This document shows, one piece after another, positions 1 through 7,278 of a stretch of 24,369 bases of DNA. The stretch lies in IMG/VR virus record IMGVR_UViG_3300035698_011943, positions 1 to 24,369 of that record; one strand, written 5' to 3'. Numbering within the stretch: the stretch's first letter is position 1; every line of letters starts with the position of its first letter. The notes beneath the pieces were generated by a model that made no database searches, was not told the DNA's origin, and worked only from the letters and a program-made list of their open reading frames with translations. A program made the translations under genes and the position numbers. Source of the stretch: a virus.

Positions 1-1010
1 AACTTTCTAATTTTTCTATTAACAATATTTTTACCTGGTTTAGATTCTAACTGTTTTAAGTAATCATATTTCATACTATGAGTAAAATATGAAGATGAAA
101 ATGATTTTATTATCGATTGAAAAGAATTTAAATTTAATACACGATCAAATATTTTATTTAAAAATATCGAAAAATACTCATTATCTAAATTTATTTTTTC
201 AAATAAAACATCTATAAATTTAATTAATGGTGTTTCTGAATATAAATTATTTAAAATTTTATCAATATACAATCTACTAATTAAAGTATTATCATAATAT
301 ATTCCAGTATTTGATACTTTAAATTTTATAGCATCCAAATCATCAAATGTATTAATCCATTGAAATAAAAAATTCCAATCATTCCTAGAATTTTGAGTTC
401 TTGCTTTTTTATATTTGTTTTGAATATAAACTTTTAATTCATCTAAATCTTTAAATTTATCATTCCATACAAATACTTTAATACAATTCATTCCTAAACT
501 ATATCCATTATCTTTTAACAAACTTCTAATTAATTCAGTTCTATGTAAACCTTTAATTTTATTTTGATAAATAGATTCTTCAGAATAAAAACGTAATGTA
601 GATAAATATTCATATTCTATTAAATTATTTGCTAACATTATATCAATCTGAATTGGATTATGTATTTCTGAATGATTACTTTTAAATTCAATAGTTATGA
701 TATTATACAAATAAGATTTTACTTTAAATCTATATCCAAAATATTTAATTAATTCTTTTTTAATTTCATCAAACGAACCATTAATACTATTGATTAAAAA
801 ACATAAATCAATATCACCACTTTTCCCAACAACAAATTTAAAATCATTTTCTAATATCTGTCTAGTTGAACCTAAACCTATACAAGTATTTAAATTTAAT
901 AATTTTGGAATATCTTCATCATGTTCACAATATTCAAGAAATTCACTTACTATATATTTAATATATTTTCTTTTGATTGATTTTGTATTAATAAAACAAT
1001 TTCCAGACAT
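1..1010 (-). CDS. Nucleotidyltransferase-fold protein, C-terminus cut by window edge
   Basis: At least 336 residues read leftward off the window edge. A strong ribosome site (AGGAGGA) sits 7 bases before the ATG at 1010. Residues 47-50 (GSTR) followed by GDIDL (D66, D68) and IQIDIML (D123) match the G-S-x(n)-D-x-D plus third-acid pattern of the polymerase-beta nucleotidyltransferase superfamily. The rest is helix-rich and unrecognised. It lies next to the tRNA cluster, most of whose members lack an encoded CCA end, so tRNA end repair is one possible role. The sequence does not match classic CCA-adding enzymes closely enough to say so, and a toxin-type or nucleic-acid-modifying transferase is equally possible. 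All three visible Trp codons are TGG and none is TGA. Confidence 0.6.
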   Translation of the reverse strand, partial: MSGNCFINTKSIKRKYIKYIVSEFLEYCEHDEDIPKLLNLNTCIGLGSTRQILENDFKFVVGKSGDIDLCFLINSINGSFDEIKKELIKYFGYRFKVKSYLYNIITIEFKSNHSEIHNPIQIDIMLANNLIEYEYLSTLRFYSEESIYQNKIKGLHRTELIRSLLKDNGYSLGMNCIKVFVWNDKFKDLDELKVYIQNKYKKARTQNSRNDWNFLFQWINTFDDLDAIKFKVSNTGIYYDNTLISRLYIDKILNNLYSETPLIKFIDVLFEKINLDNEYFSIFLNKIFDRVLNLNSFQSIIKSFSSSYFTHSMKYDYLKQLESKPGKNIVNRKIRK

Positions 1011-1012
1011 AA

Positions 1013-1204
1013 CTATTCCTCCTCAGAAAACATTTTTTGCCAACAAATATCACAAAATCCAGAAATAAATAATTCTCTTTCACCAGCAGTTAAATTAGGC
1101 ATTGCATGTTGAATATATTTTCCATTACGCCATTCTTCAATTTGTTCTGGTTGAACATTGATTTCGTATTCTTTTTTACAAATTTTACATTTTATTAATA
1201 TCAT
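1013..1204 (-). CDS. Small zinc-ribbon protein
   Basis: A 63-residue protein starting at ATG 1204, just after the UCA tRNA and ending 2 bases before the next gene start. Two Cys pairs (CKIC at the N-terminus and CDIC near the C-terminus) form a probable zinc ribbon around a helical middle. The block LTAGERELFISGFCDIC resembles small uncharacterised zinc-ribbon proteins common in large phages. The frame stays open further upstream through the tRNA, but that part is tRNA sequence, so I chose the internal ATG. Both Trp codons are TGG. The function is unknown; a nucleic-acid-binding or regulatory role is only a guess from the zinc ribbon. Confidence 0.7.
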   Translation of the reverse strand: MILIKCKICKKEYEINVQPEQIEEWRNGKYIQHAMPNLTAGERELFISGFCDICWQKMFSEEE

Positions 1205-1242
1205 TTTTATAACTCTTTCATTTATATATTTTATAAACCAAG

Positions 1243-1339
1243 CAGGCCGTGAAGGAGTCGAACCCTCGGGGACAATGGTTGGAATATCATCCGCAGATTT
1301 GAAGTCTGCCCCAAGTACCGTAGCTTGGTCCAACGACCT
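1243..1339 (-). tRNA. UCA-anticodon tRNA with long variable region (UGA-reading)
   Basis: The acceptor stem AGGTCGT/ACGGCCT forms 7 pairs with one G-U. The anticodon stem GCAGA/TCTGC is perfect around the loop CTTCAAA, giving anticodon UCA. The T arm is GAGGG-TTCGACT-CCTTC. The variable region is about 25 bases rather than about 5, and the D arm (CCAAG/CTTGG) is set back by 4 bases, for a total of 97 bases. No CCA is encoded. The ends A1-U72, G2-C71, G3-C70 and G73 are those of bacterial tRNA-Trp, which suits TGA read as Trp. The long variable region recalls tRNA-Sec or tRNA-Ser, and an automatic call of SeC(TCA) is likely. The amino-acid identity is inferred, not shown. Confidence 0.8.
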
Positions 1340-1417
1340 ATTTATTAATTTCTTCTTTCAAATAACATTTATAATATAACTCATATACTTTTAATATGCA
1401 AATGTTTTATTATTTTG

Positions 1418-1488
1418 AGCAGGATAAAGAAATCGAATCCTCATATGATGCGTACAAAACACCGGTTCTACCATTGAACTAATCCTGC
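1418..1488 (-). tRNA. tRNA-Thr (UGU)
   Basis: The acceptor GCAGGAT/ATCCTGC is perfect, the D arm is GTTC/GAAC, and the anticodon arm GGTGT-TTTGTAC-GCATC gives anticodon UGU (codon ACA). The T stem GAGGA/TCTTT contains two G-U pairs. No CCA is encoded. ACA is an A-ending codon that suits this AT-rich genome. Confidence 0.85.
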
Positions 1489-1508
1489 TTATTTCAAATA
1501 ACATTTAG

Positions 1509-1584
1509 TCGAGAAATCCAGATTCGAACTGGAATACACTGATTTCCAAAACCAGTTCTTTAGGCCAAATTAAGATATTTCTCG
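1509..1584 (-). tRNA. tRNA-Pro (UGG)
   Basis: The acceptor CGAGAAA/TTTCTCG is perfect, and the anticodon arm CTGGT-TTTGGAA-ATCAG gives UGG (codon CCA). The T arm is TCCAG-TTCGAAT-CTGGA and the discriminator base is A. The 3' end is followed by CTA, so CCA is not encoded. Confidence 0.85.
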
Positions 1585-1595
1585 ATTTTTAATTG

Positions 1596-1666
1596 TGCAT
1601 CTTTCTTGAATCGAACAAGAATCCCTCGGGCTTCAACCGAATGCTCTTCCATTGGGCTAAAGATGC
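1596..1666 (-). tRNA. tRNA-Phe (GAA)
   Basis: The acceptor GCATCTT/AAGATGC and T stem TCTTG/CAAGA are perfect. The anticodon arm TTCGG-TTGAAGC-CCGAG gives GAA. The discriminator is A and is followed by CAA rather than CCA. Confidence 0.85.
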
Positions 1667-1672
1667 ATTTTG

Positions 1673-1746
1673 TACTCCTTCTCAGAATCGAACTGAGAAA
1701 CACAGACTTTTGAGGACTGCCGCTTTGCCAATTAGCGTAAAGAAGT
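1673..1746 (-). tRNA. tRNA with CAA anticodon (Leu-type, short variable loop)
   Basis: The acceptor ACTTCTT/AAGGAGT has one wobble pair. The D arm is CGCT/AGCG and the T arm CTCAG-TTCGATT-CTGAG. The anticodon loop CTCAAAA gives CAA (codon TTG). The anticodon stem CAGTC/GTCTG has one T-T mismatch. The variable loop has about 5 bases, whereas bacterial tRNA-Leu normally has a long variable arm, so the Leu assignment rests on the anticodon alone. The T arm and variable loop closely resemble those of the neighbouring UAA tRNA, suggesting duplication. Confidence 0.7.
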
Positions 1747-1758
1747 ATTTTTAAATAG

Positions 1759-1831
1759 TAGCCCTTCTGAGATTCGAACTCAGAAACACAAGATTTTAAA
1801 TCTTGCTGCTTTTCCGTTAGCATAAAGAGCC
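1759..1831 (-). tRNA. tRNA with UAA anticodon (Leu-type, short variable loop)
   Basis: The acceptor GGCTCTT/AAGGGCT pairs with two wobbles. The anticodon stem CAAGA/TCTTG is perfect around TTTAAAA, giving UAA (codon TTA, the main Leu codon here). The T arm is CTGAG-TTCGAAT-CTCAG and the discriminator A. The variable loop is short, unlike normal bacterial tRNA-Leu. CCA is not encoded. Confidence 0.75.
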
Positions 1832-1866
1832 ATCATTTCATTATTTTATCAATTTTCAAAAAACAT

Positions 1867-1953
1867 TGGTGCAACGAGGAAGATTTGAACTTCCAATTGT
1901 CCGAAGACTGCGGTTTTACAGACCGCCTGCTTATCCAGTTTGCATACCGTTAC
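1867..1953 (-). tRNA. tRNA-Tyr (GUA)
   Basis: The acceptor is GTAACGG/TCGTTGC, and the anticodon arm GCGGT-CTGTAAA-ACCGC gives GUA. It has a normal long variable arm with a GTCTTCGGAC hairpin, as expected for bacterial tRNA-Tyr. The T loop is TTCAAAT. It is the only tRNA of the seven with an encoded CCA end. It comes first in the cluster in the direction of transcription. Confidence 0.9.
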
Positions 1954-1960
1954 ATACTAT

Positions 1961-2152
1961 TTATTTAATTTCTCCATGTATAATTTTTGATTTTTCTACT
2001 AATTCATAATTAATAATATCACCATTATCAAAAGCCATACCAATTTTAATAAAATTACATTCCAGAAATTCTGGAATTCGATCTAAGGCATTAAAAACAT
2101 TACTTAAATCTTTTTTATCATTGATAACTATTTTAATATTCATTTCAGTCAT
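1961..2152 (-). CDS. Small hypothetical protein
   Basis: A 63-residue protein upstream of the tRNA cluster, with ribosome site AAGGAAA 5 bases before the ATG. The sequence alternates beta-type stretches (MNIKIVIND, FIKIGMAFDNGDIINYELV) around a helix, so it is probably a small alpha/beta fold. I do not recognise it. It has no Trp or Cys cluster. It ends 7 bases before tRNA-Tyr and is probably the first gene of the tRNA transcript. No function can be given. Confidence 0.7.
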   Translation of the reverse strand: MTEMNIKIVINDKKDLSNVFNALDRIPEFLECNFIKIGMAFDNGDIINYELVEKSKIIHGEIK

Positions 2153-2182
2153 AACATTTCCTTTTCTTTTTTTATCTTACTA

Positions 2183-2211
2183 AATATAAACATTATTTTT
2201 ATAATATGCAA
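2183..2211 (-). promoter_or_regulatory. Possible sigma70-type promoter for the minus-strand tRNA operon
   Basis: On the minus strand TTGCAT at 2211-2206 and TATATT at 2188-2183 are separated by 17 bases, about 30 bases before the first minus-strand gene. The -35 match is poor and the DNA is AT-rich, so chance similarity is a real possibility. Confidence 0.3.
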
Positions 2212-2274
2212 GATATTTTTTTTACTTTTATAAATATTTTGAACTTAAAAAATTAAATAAAAATAAAAAAGTTT

Positions 2275-2292
2275 AAAAAATATTTATTTATG
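2275..2292 (+). promoter_or_regulatory. Candidate late-promoter motif (copy 1)
   Basis: AAAAAATATTTATTTATG lies 24 bases before the amidase ATG, in the spacer between divergent genes. It is one of four near-identical motifs in the window that precede plus-strand genes. A TATAAATA box, identical to the T4 late consensus, also occurs at 2229-2236. Confidence 0.4.
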
Positions 2293-2315
2293 TCTATTAA
2301 TATAAGAGAAATTTA

Positions 2316-2810
2316 ATGAAAAAAATTAAAAGAATAATTATACACCATAGTGCAAGTGAATGAGGAAATGCTTTTACTATTGATAAATGACATAAAGAAA
2401 AAGGATGATCAGGAATTGGATATCATTGAATTATAAATAATGGATATACTAATTATTCTGATTATAAAAATAATAGAAAATTTTATGAATTAATTGGTTC
2501 AATCGAATGTGGTAGAACTTTAGATGCTGATGAATGAATACAAGCAAATGAAAAAGGTGCTCATGCTTATGGATATAATATAGATAATTATTATATATGT
2601 TTTATTCATAAAAATGGTAAATATCATAATTTAATGTTATTTAAATTATTTAGTTTTTTAGTTGAATTAATTATAAAATTTAATATTGATATTGATAATA
2701 TAGTTGGACATTGTGAATTGGATTCAAAAAAACCAGAATGCCCTTCAATTGATATGGAAAAATTAAGAAATGATTTAAAAAATCATTTTGAAGAAATTGA
2801 TATAGAATAA
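2316..2810 (+). CDS. N-acetylmuramoyl-L-alanine amidase (endolysin)
   Basis: This 164-residue single-domain Amidase_2/PGRP-type enzyme would cut the amide bond between MurNAc and L-Ala in peptidoglycan and so lyse the host. Seen in the sequence: IIIHHSAS (H10/H11, first zinc ligand), GWSGIGYHW at 30-38, GAHAYGYN at 81-88, and VGHCELD with H132 followed by PECPS with C142 as the remaining zinc ligands. No signal peptide is present, so release should need a holin, and none is visible here. All five Trp codons are TGA, so with the standard code the protein would stop at residue 15. It is the first gene of the plus-strand block and follows a candidate late promoter. Confidence 0.92.
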
Positions 2811-2830
2811 AATATAGAGGAAATAATAAA

Positions 2831-3148
2831 ATGAAAATCGAAGAAAAACAATTAAGAGAAATAATTAGAGAAGAAATTCAAAAATTGAATGAATCAGGTA
2901 AAGCCGATACATTATTAAAATTATTAAATAACTTAACTACAGATGGTAAAGGGTTTAAAAAAGATAAATTTAAAGATGGTAGAGAAAAAATCATAGGTGG
3001 AGAATTATCATTAGATAAAAATGAAAATCCATTATTTAATTACCATAATGACAAAATTGATCCAAAAGTAGAAAAAATATTAAAAAAATATAATTGAGAC
3101 TATGAATGAGAAGATTCGGGCACAATAGTTTTTTATAAAGAATTTTAA
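2831..3148 (+). CDS. Putative capsid-targeted protein with QLRxII N-terminal tag
   Basis: A 105-residue protein with ribosome site GAGGAAA before its ATG. Residues 7-21 (QLREIIREEIQKLNE) form an amphipathic helix ending in L-N-E before Ser22. The same tag recurs in proteins at 10384, 11328 and 14638, and L-x-E matches the cleavage site of T4 gp21-type prohead proteases. After the tag the protein is Lys/Asp-rich and unrecognised. Two TGA codons near the C-terminus read as Trp (NWDYEWED). I infer packaging into the prohead and tag removal; the mature role is unknown. Confidence 0.75.
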
Positions 3149-3169
3149 TAAAACAAATAAGAGGAATAT

Positions 3170-3628
3170 ATGAGAAATAATTCAAACTTAGACCCATCAA
3201 AAACTTCTTGAGATTATATTAAAAAAGCAAACGAACAAAAAATATTTATTACTGTTCCAACTCAAAATGAAGATGGTAAATGAGTTGATAAATCATTATT
3301 ACCAAGTTGACATAGACATTCGGTTGGTACCGCTTTTGTTGATTCAGAAACAATGGTTTGATATAGAAGAACAAAAGATGGAAGAAAAGAAATGGAAAAA
3401 GATGATCCATTAAATAATCCAGTAACTCCTTTATTTTGTCCTAAATGTGGTAACATAATGAAAAGAGGAGATTTAGATACAAAAGCAATGTTACATACTG
3501 GTGGTTGTTTTATTTGTCATATAAACGAAAAAGCAGAAACAAATGAAAAAGCAAATATTCATGAATTTAAAAGAAAACTCAAAATAATTAAAGAACAAAT
3601 GGATAAAGAAAAAGAACAACAAATATAA
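3170..3628 (+). CDS. Zinc-ribbon protein upstream of terminase
   Basis: A 152-residue protein with ribosome site GAGG 5 bases before the ATG. The N-terminal half is Trp-rich (four Trp, all TGA). The middle holds a zinc ribbon, FCPKCG followed about 25 residues later by CFIC. The C-terminus is a charged helix (residues about 120-152, Lys/Glu-rich). Its stop overlaps the terminase start by one base (TAATG), so the two are probably translated together. It occupies the position of the small terminase gene, but I see no gp16-like features, so that role is only a positional guess. Confidence 0.75.
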
Positions 3629-4242
3629 TGTCCGAACAAATCCAAAATATTGAATTAACTGAAGATCAAGAACTAAAACAAACAATTTTTAGAGAAATTG
3701 CAAAATGCTCTAAAAGTTATGAATATTGTTTATTAAAATATGGTAAAATTCCAATACCAGGTAAAGGTAATATGCCTTTTATATTAAGAGAATATCAAAA
3801 AAAATGTTTAAAAGTATTTGAAGATAAAGAAGATGTTATAATTTTAAAATCTCGACAATTAGGATTATCAACCTTAGTTGCTGGATTTATTGCTTGTGGA
3901 ATGATTTTTGAAGAAAATTATAATGCTTTAGTAATTGCAACAAAAAAAACAACAGCAATAAATTTAGTTAAAAAAGTTAAAGTTGCATTGAATAAATTTC
4001 CATCATGATTAATGACTGAAAAAATTAGAAAAGATAATGAAATGTCGGTTGAATTAACTAATGGTAGTTTTGTAAAAGCGGTTCCAAGTTCTGGAGATGC
4101 TGGAAGGTCTGAATCTCTATCCTTACTTGTTTTAGATGAATGTTTAACTTATGACAATAAAATAAAAATAAAAAATAAAAACACTGGTGAAATAAAAGAA
4201 GTTAATATTGGAGAATTGTATTTAAATAACTATTACAAATAA
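3628..4242 (+). CDS. 17: Terminase large subunit, N-terminal half fused to split-intein N fragment
   Basis: A 204-residue protein. Residues 1-171 are the N-terminal ATPase part of a T4 gp17-like DNA-packaging motor: KSRQLGLST at 74-82 is the Walker A-like loop (SRQLG as in T4 gp17) and SLLVLDE at 165-171 is Walker B with the catalytic Glu. Immediately after that Glu, Cys172 starts CLTYDNKIKI, a textbook intein block A. The frame ends 33 residues later at TAA. The rest of the intein and the terminase lie in the gene at 5767. Protein splicing in trans should join E171 to a Cys and give a normal-length terminase of about 556 residues. Residue 128 is a TGA-coded Trp. Confidence 0.9.
4141..4239 (+). 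other. Split intein N fragment (IntN, block A only)
   Basis: 33 residues from Cys172 to the stop. CLTYDNKI is the conserved N-terminal splice block with the nucleophilic Cys. A typical split intein has an IntN near 100 residues that also holds block B; here block B lies in the C fragment. This is therefore an atypically early split. The insertion is directly after the catalytic Glu of Walker B. Confidence 0.88.
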
Positions 4243-4270
4243 GTTAAATGTTTCTGTTTTTTTACCATTT

Positions 4271-4287
4271 AAAAATATTTATTATTG
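4271..4287 (+). promoter_or_regulatory. Candidate late-promoter motif (copy 2)
   Basis: AAAAATATTTATTATTG lies in the 72-base gap between the terminase N half and the endonuclease gene, 27 bases before the endonuclease ATG. It resembles the copies at 2275, 9163 and 20201. Its presence would let the endonuclease and the terminase C half be transcribed separately from the N half. Confidence 0.35.
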
Positions 4288-4314
4288 TAAATAGTAATTT
4301 AAAAAAGATAAAAT

Positions 4315-5766
4315 ATGATAAATTCAAATAGATTAAAATGTGAAATATGTAATAAAAAATTTACAACTGGAAGCAGTCAAACAAAACATTTAAAAAAATA
4401 CCATCCAGAAATATCATTTGAAGAATATTATACTAAGTTTATGATGAAACCAAATGAAAATAAATGTATAATATGTAATAATAAAATTGAATTTAAAGAT
4501 TTATCTTTTGGATTTAAAAAAACATGTTCGAAAAAATGTGAAAATATATATAAAATGCAAAAAACTAAAGAATCTTTATTAAAAAAATATGGAGTTATAA
4601 ATGTAAGTCAATTAAAAAGTGTTCAAAAAAAGAAAAAAGAAAATAGTTTAAAAAAATATGGGTTTGAATCTCCATCCCAATCTGATATTGTTAAAAATAA
4701 AATGAAAAAAACAAATTTAGAAAAATATGGTGTTGAATATTCATTACAATCAAAAGAAGTTAGAGAAAAAATAAAAAATACTTGTAAAGAAAAATATGAA
4801 GTTGAATATATAACACAAGCAAAAGAAATTAAAGAAAAAATTAAACAAACTTGTTTAAAAAAATATGGTGTTGAATATTCATTACAATCAAAAGAAGTTA
4901 GAGAAAAAATAAAAAATACTTGTAAAGAAAAATATGGTGGTATAGGTTTAGGTTCTGGTGAAATTAAAGAAAAAATAAAAAATACAATGATTAAAAAATA
5001 TGGTAAAGATAATCCCGCAAAAGTAAAAGAAATTAGAAAAAAAATAGAAAATACTTGTAAAGAAAAATATGGAACAAAATGTGTTTTACAAGACAAAAAA
5101 CACAATATGAAATTATTTGGTTATGAAGATATAAATAAAGTTCCAGAAATAAAAGAAAAAATAAAAACATCTAGATTAAATTCATTACAACGAACACATG
5201 GTAAACATTTAAAAAATTATTCACAAACAAAAGAATGAAAAGAAAAGATTAAAAATACTTGAAACGATAAAACAAAAGAAGAATTAAAAGAAATTAGTAA
5301 TAAAATAAAACAAACAAAATTAAAACTATATGGAAATGAAAATTATAATAATATAGAAAAAGGAACAAAAACAATATTTATTAAATATGGTGAATATGCA
5401 AAATATTGTCCAAATTTTTCTTTAAATTCACAAAAATTATTTGAATCTTTAACTAATAAATTAAAAGAAACTCATAAAAATATTGAATGTTTTTATGCTA
5501 TAAATGGTAAAGATAAAAAAACAAATGAATATAGAGTTTTAACAAAAAAATCAATAAAATATTTAGATTTTTATATACCACAATTAAATAAATGAATTGA
5601 ATTTGATGAATCTTTTCATGAAAAACAAATTAAAAAAGATAATGAAAGAACATTATTAATTAAAGAAAGTATTAAAAATATTGAATTATTAAGAATAAAA
5701 GAAAAAGATTTTTTAAATAATCCAGATTTAATTTTAAATAAATGTTTAAACTTTATTGGAAAATAA
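4315..5766 (+). CDS. Free-standing homing endonuclease (Vsr-like) inside the split intein locus
   Basis: A 483-residue protein between the two terminase-intein genes. Domains: a C2H2-type zinc finger (C9, C12, H25, H30), a second Cys cluster (CIIC and CSKKC, about 50-80), then about eight repeats of some 23 residues of the form KYGVxxxxQSxEVREKIKNT (about 85-310), a DNA-binding module seen in phage homing enzymes. The C-terminus has D418, then WIEFDESFH (E429, D431, H435) and D442, the E-D-x-H-D arrangement of very-short-patch-repair-like endonucleases associated with fractured-gene split inteins. It probably cuts intein-less terminase genes to spread the intein. Three in-frame TGA codons read as Trp. 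The stop abuts the next ATG with no gap. Confidence 0.85.
4721..4936 (+). repeat. 78-base direct repeat inside the endonuclease gene
   Basis: Bases 4721-4798 and 4859-4936 appear identical over 78 positions with a spacing of 138 bases (46 codons). The repeat encodes EKYGVEYSLQSKEV and the following helix. It reflects recent duplication of two KYG modules in the coding sequence and is not a CRISPR or mobile-element end. Confidence 0.85.
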
Positions 5767-6105
5767 ATGATTAATAAATATCAGAATAAAAAACAAATAA
5801 ATGAATGAGAAGTATTGACTCCAGATGGATGAAGTGACTTTGATGGTATTAAAGAAACATCTTCAAACAAAATTATTAAATTTTCATTTAATGATAAAAC
5901 TTATTTAAAATGTACTAATACACATAAAATAAAAATTTTAAATGGAACATTTAAAGAAGCAAATAAATTAAAAATTAATGATTTATTATTTAATAATATT
6001 TCTATACAAAAAATTGAAATTATAAATATTCAACAAAAAGTTTATGATTTATTAAATGTAAAAATGAAAAACCAATATTTTAGTAATAAAATTATTAATC
6101 ATAAT
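5767..6105 (+). other. Split intein C fragment (IntC, blocks B, F and G)
   Basis: 113 residues. CTNTHKIKI is block B with the T-x-x-H pair, VYDLLNVKMKNQYFSNKI is block F, and IINHN followed by Cys is block G with the cyclising Asn. There is no endonuclease domain inside; the endonuclease is the separate gene just upstream. Together with the 33-residue N fragment it makes a mini-intein of about 146 residues. Confidence 0.88.
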
Positions 6106-7263
6106 TGTGCCCACATTAAAGGAATTGATAAAATTTGAACTGGAGCATCAGAAACATTATCTGAATCTGGTGGACAAACAATTGTAATTTCTACACCAAA
6201 CGGTGTTGGTAATTGGTATCATAAAAAATGAACAGATGCCGATGAAGGTTTAAATAATTTTTATCCAATTAGATTAGATTGGTGGGTACATCCAGATAGA
6301 GATGAAGCATGAAAAGCAGAAAGAATTAAAGCATCATCCGAACGAGAATTTGAACAGGAACATGGTTGTTCATTCTTAGCAACAGGAAACACTTTAATAA
6401 AAGGTTGAAAAATAAAAGAACTTATTGATAAAACTGAAGATCCTATTTTAAAATCAAAAGATGAATTGACTTGATTTTGAAAATTACCAGAAAAAAATAA
6501 ACATTATATGATTGCTGCTGATACTGCTGATGGTGGTGATGATGGTGATTTTAGTGCTTGTCATGTAATTGAATTAGAAAATTGTGAACAAGTTGCTGAA
6601 TTTAAAGGGCATATGAATCCTAAGAAATTTGGTGAATTATTATTAGAATTAGCAAAAGATTATAATGAAGCATTATTAGTAATAGAAAGAAACAATTTAG
6701 GTCCGGCTGTAATTCAACCAGTTATGGATGCTTTTTATGAAAATTTATTTTTTAGTAAAAGAGGTTCGTTAGATTTTGTTGATCCAAATATAAATAATGG
6801 AACACTTGAAAATGATTTAGATAAAACTAAAGGAAATGTAAAACCTGGTTTTATAACAACAATGAAAACAAGACCATTAGTAATTCAAAAAATAGATGAT
6901 TTTATTACTGAAGATTTAGTAATTATTAAATCAAAAAGATTAACAACCGAATTATTAACATTTATAAATATTAATGGAAAATATCAAGCAATGAGTAGTT
7001 ATCACGATGATTTAGTAATATCATTTGGTATAGCTTTATTTATTAGAGATACAGCAATTAAATTAAGAAAAATAATAAATGATTTAGATAATACACGATT
7101 AGATTTAATTTTAGAAAAAAATCAATCATTTCATAACAAAAAAAATAGTAAAGCAAAAAAAAATGATTTTAATATAATTTATACAAATTCAAATACAGAA
7201 GATCCATATACACAAAGATATGGTAAATATTTTAATTTTGATATGAAAGAACTTTTAAATTAG
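5767..7263 (+). CDS. 17: Split-intein C fragment fused to terminase large subunit C-terminal part
   Basis: A 498-residue protein. Residues 1-113 are the intein C fragment, ending in KIINHN. Cys114 begins the C-extein CAHIKGIDKIW, which continues the ATPase after Walker B. The following STPNGVGNWYHKKW is the coupling region. From about residue 245 comes the RNase H-type nuclease with MIAADTADGG (Asp ligand), LVIERNNLG (Glu) and SYHDDLVIS (Asp), as in T4 gp17, which cuts the DNA concatemer. Trp codons mix TGA with three TGG. It needs the N half at 3628 to be active. It ends 15 bases before the portal gene. Confidence 0.92.
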
Positions 7264-7278
7264 TATAAAAGGAATATA

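Noticed and set aside
1243-1339. Selenocysteine tRNA
   Set aside because: Anticodon and length fit, but the first pair is A-U, the acceptor is 7 pairs, the D loop is 8 bases, and TGA is Trp in the genes; no Sec machinery is visible.
1560-1823. Minus-strand open frame of 87 codons
   Set aside because: It runs through the Phe, CAA and UAA tRNAs and is explained by them.
2275-2292. Late-type motif read on the minus strand (AATAAATA, near TATAAATA)
   Set aside because: The copies at 9163 and 4271 have no minus-strand gene downstream, whereas all four have a plus-strand gene start 27-42 bases after the TATTTATT core.
4243-4314. Group I intron in the terminase gene
   Set aside because: The joints are protein-splicing motifs (CLTYD, HN-Cys), and no intron core pairing was seen.
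4623-5105. Minus-strand open frame rich in Phe, Ser and Leu
   Set aside because: It is the antisense of Lys/Glu-rich endonuclease repeats.
4560-5240. CRISPR-like or satellite repeat array
   Set aside because: The period of about 69 bases follows codon units of KYG modules in an intact protein; spacers are not unique sequences.
3628-7263. Terminase as a pseudogene broken by many TGA stops
   Set aside because: TGA falls at Trp positions and the only true breaks coincide with intein blocks A and G, so the locus reads as intact split-intein genes.
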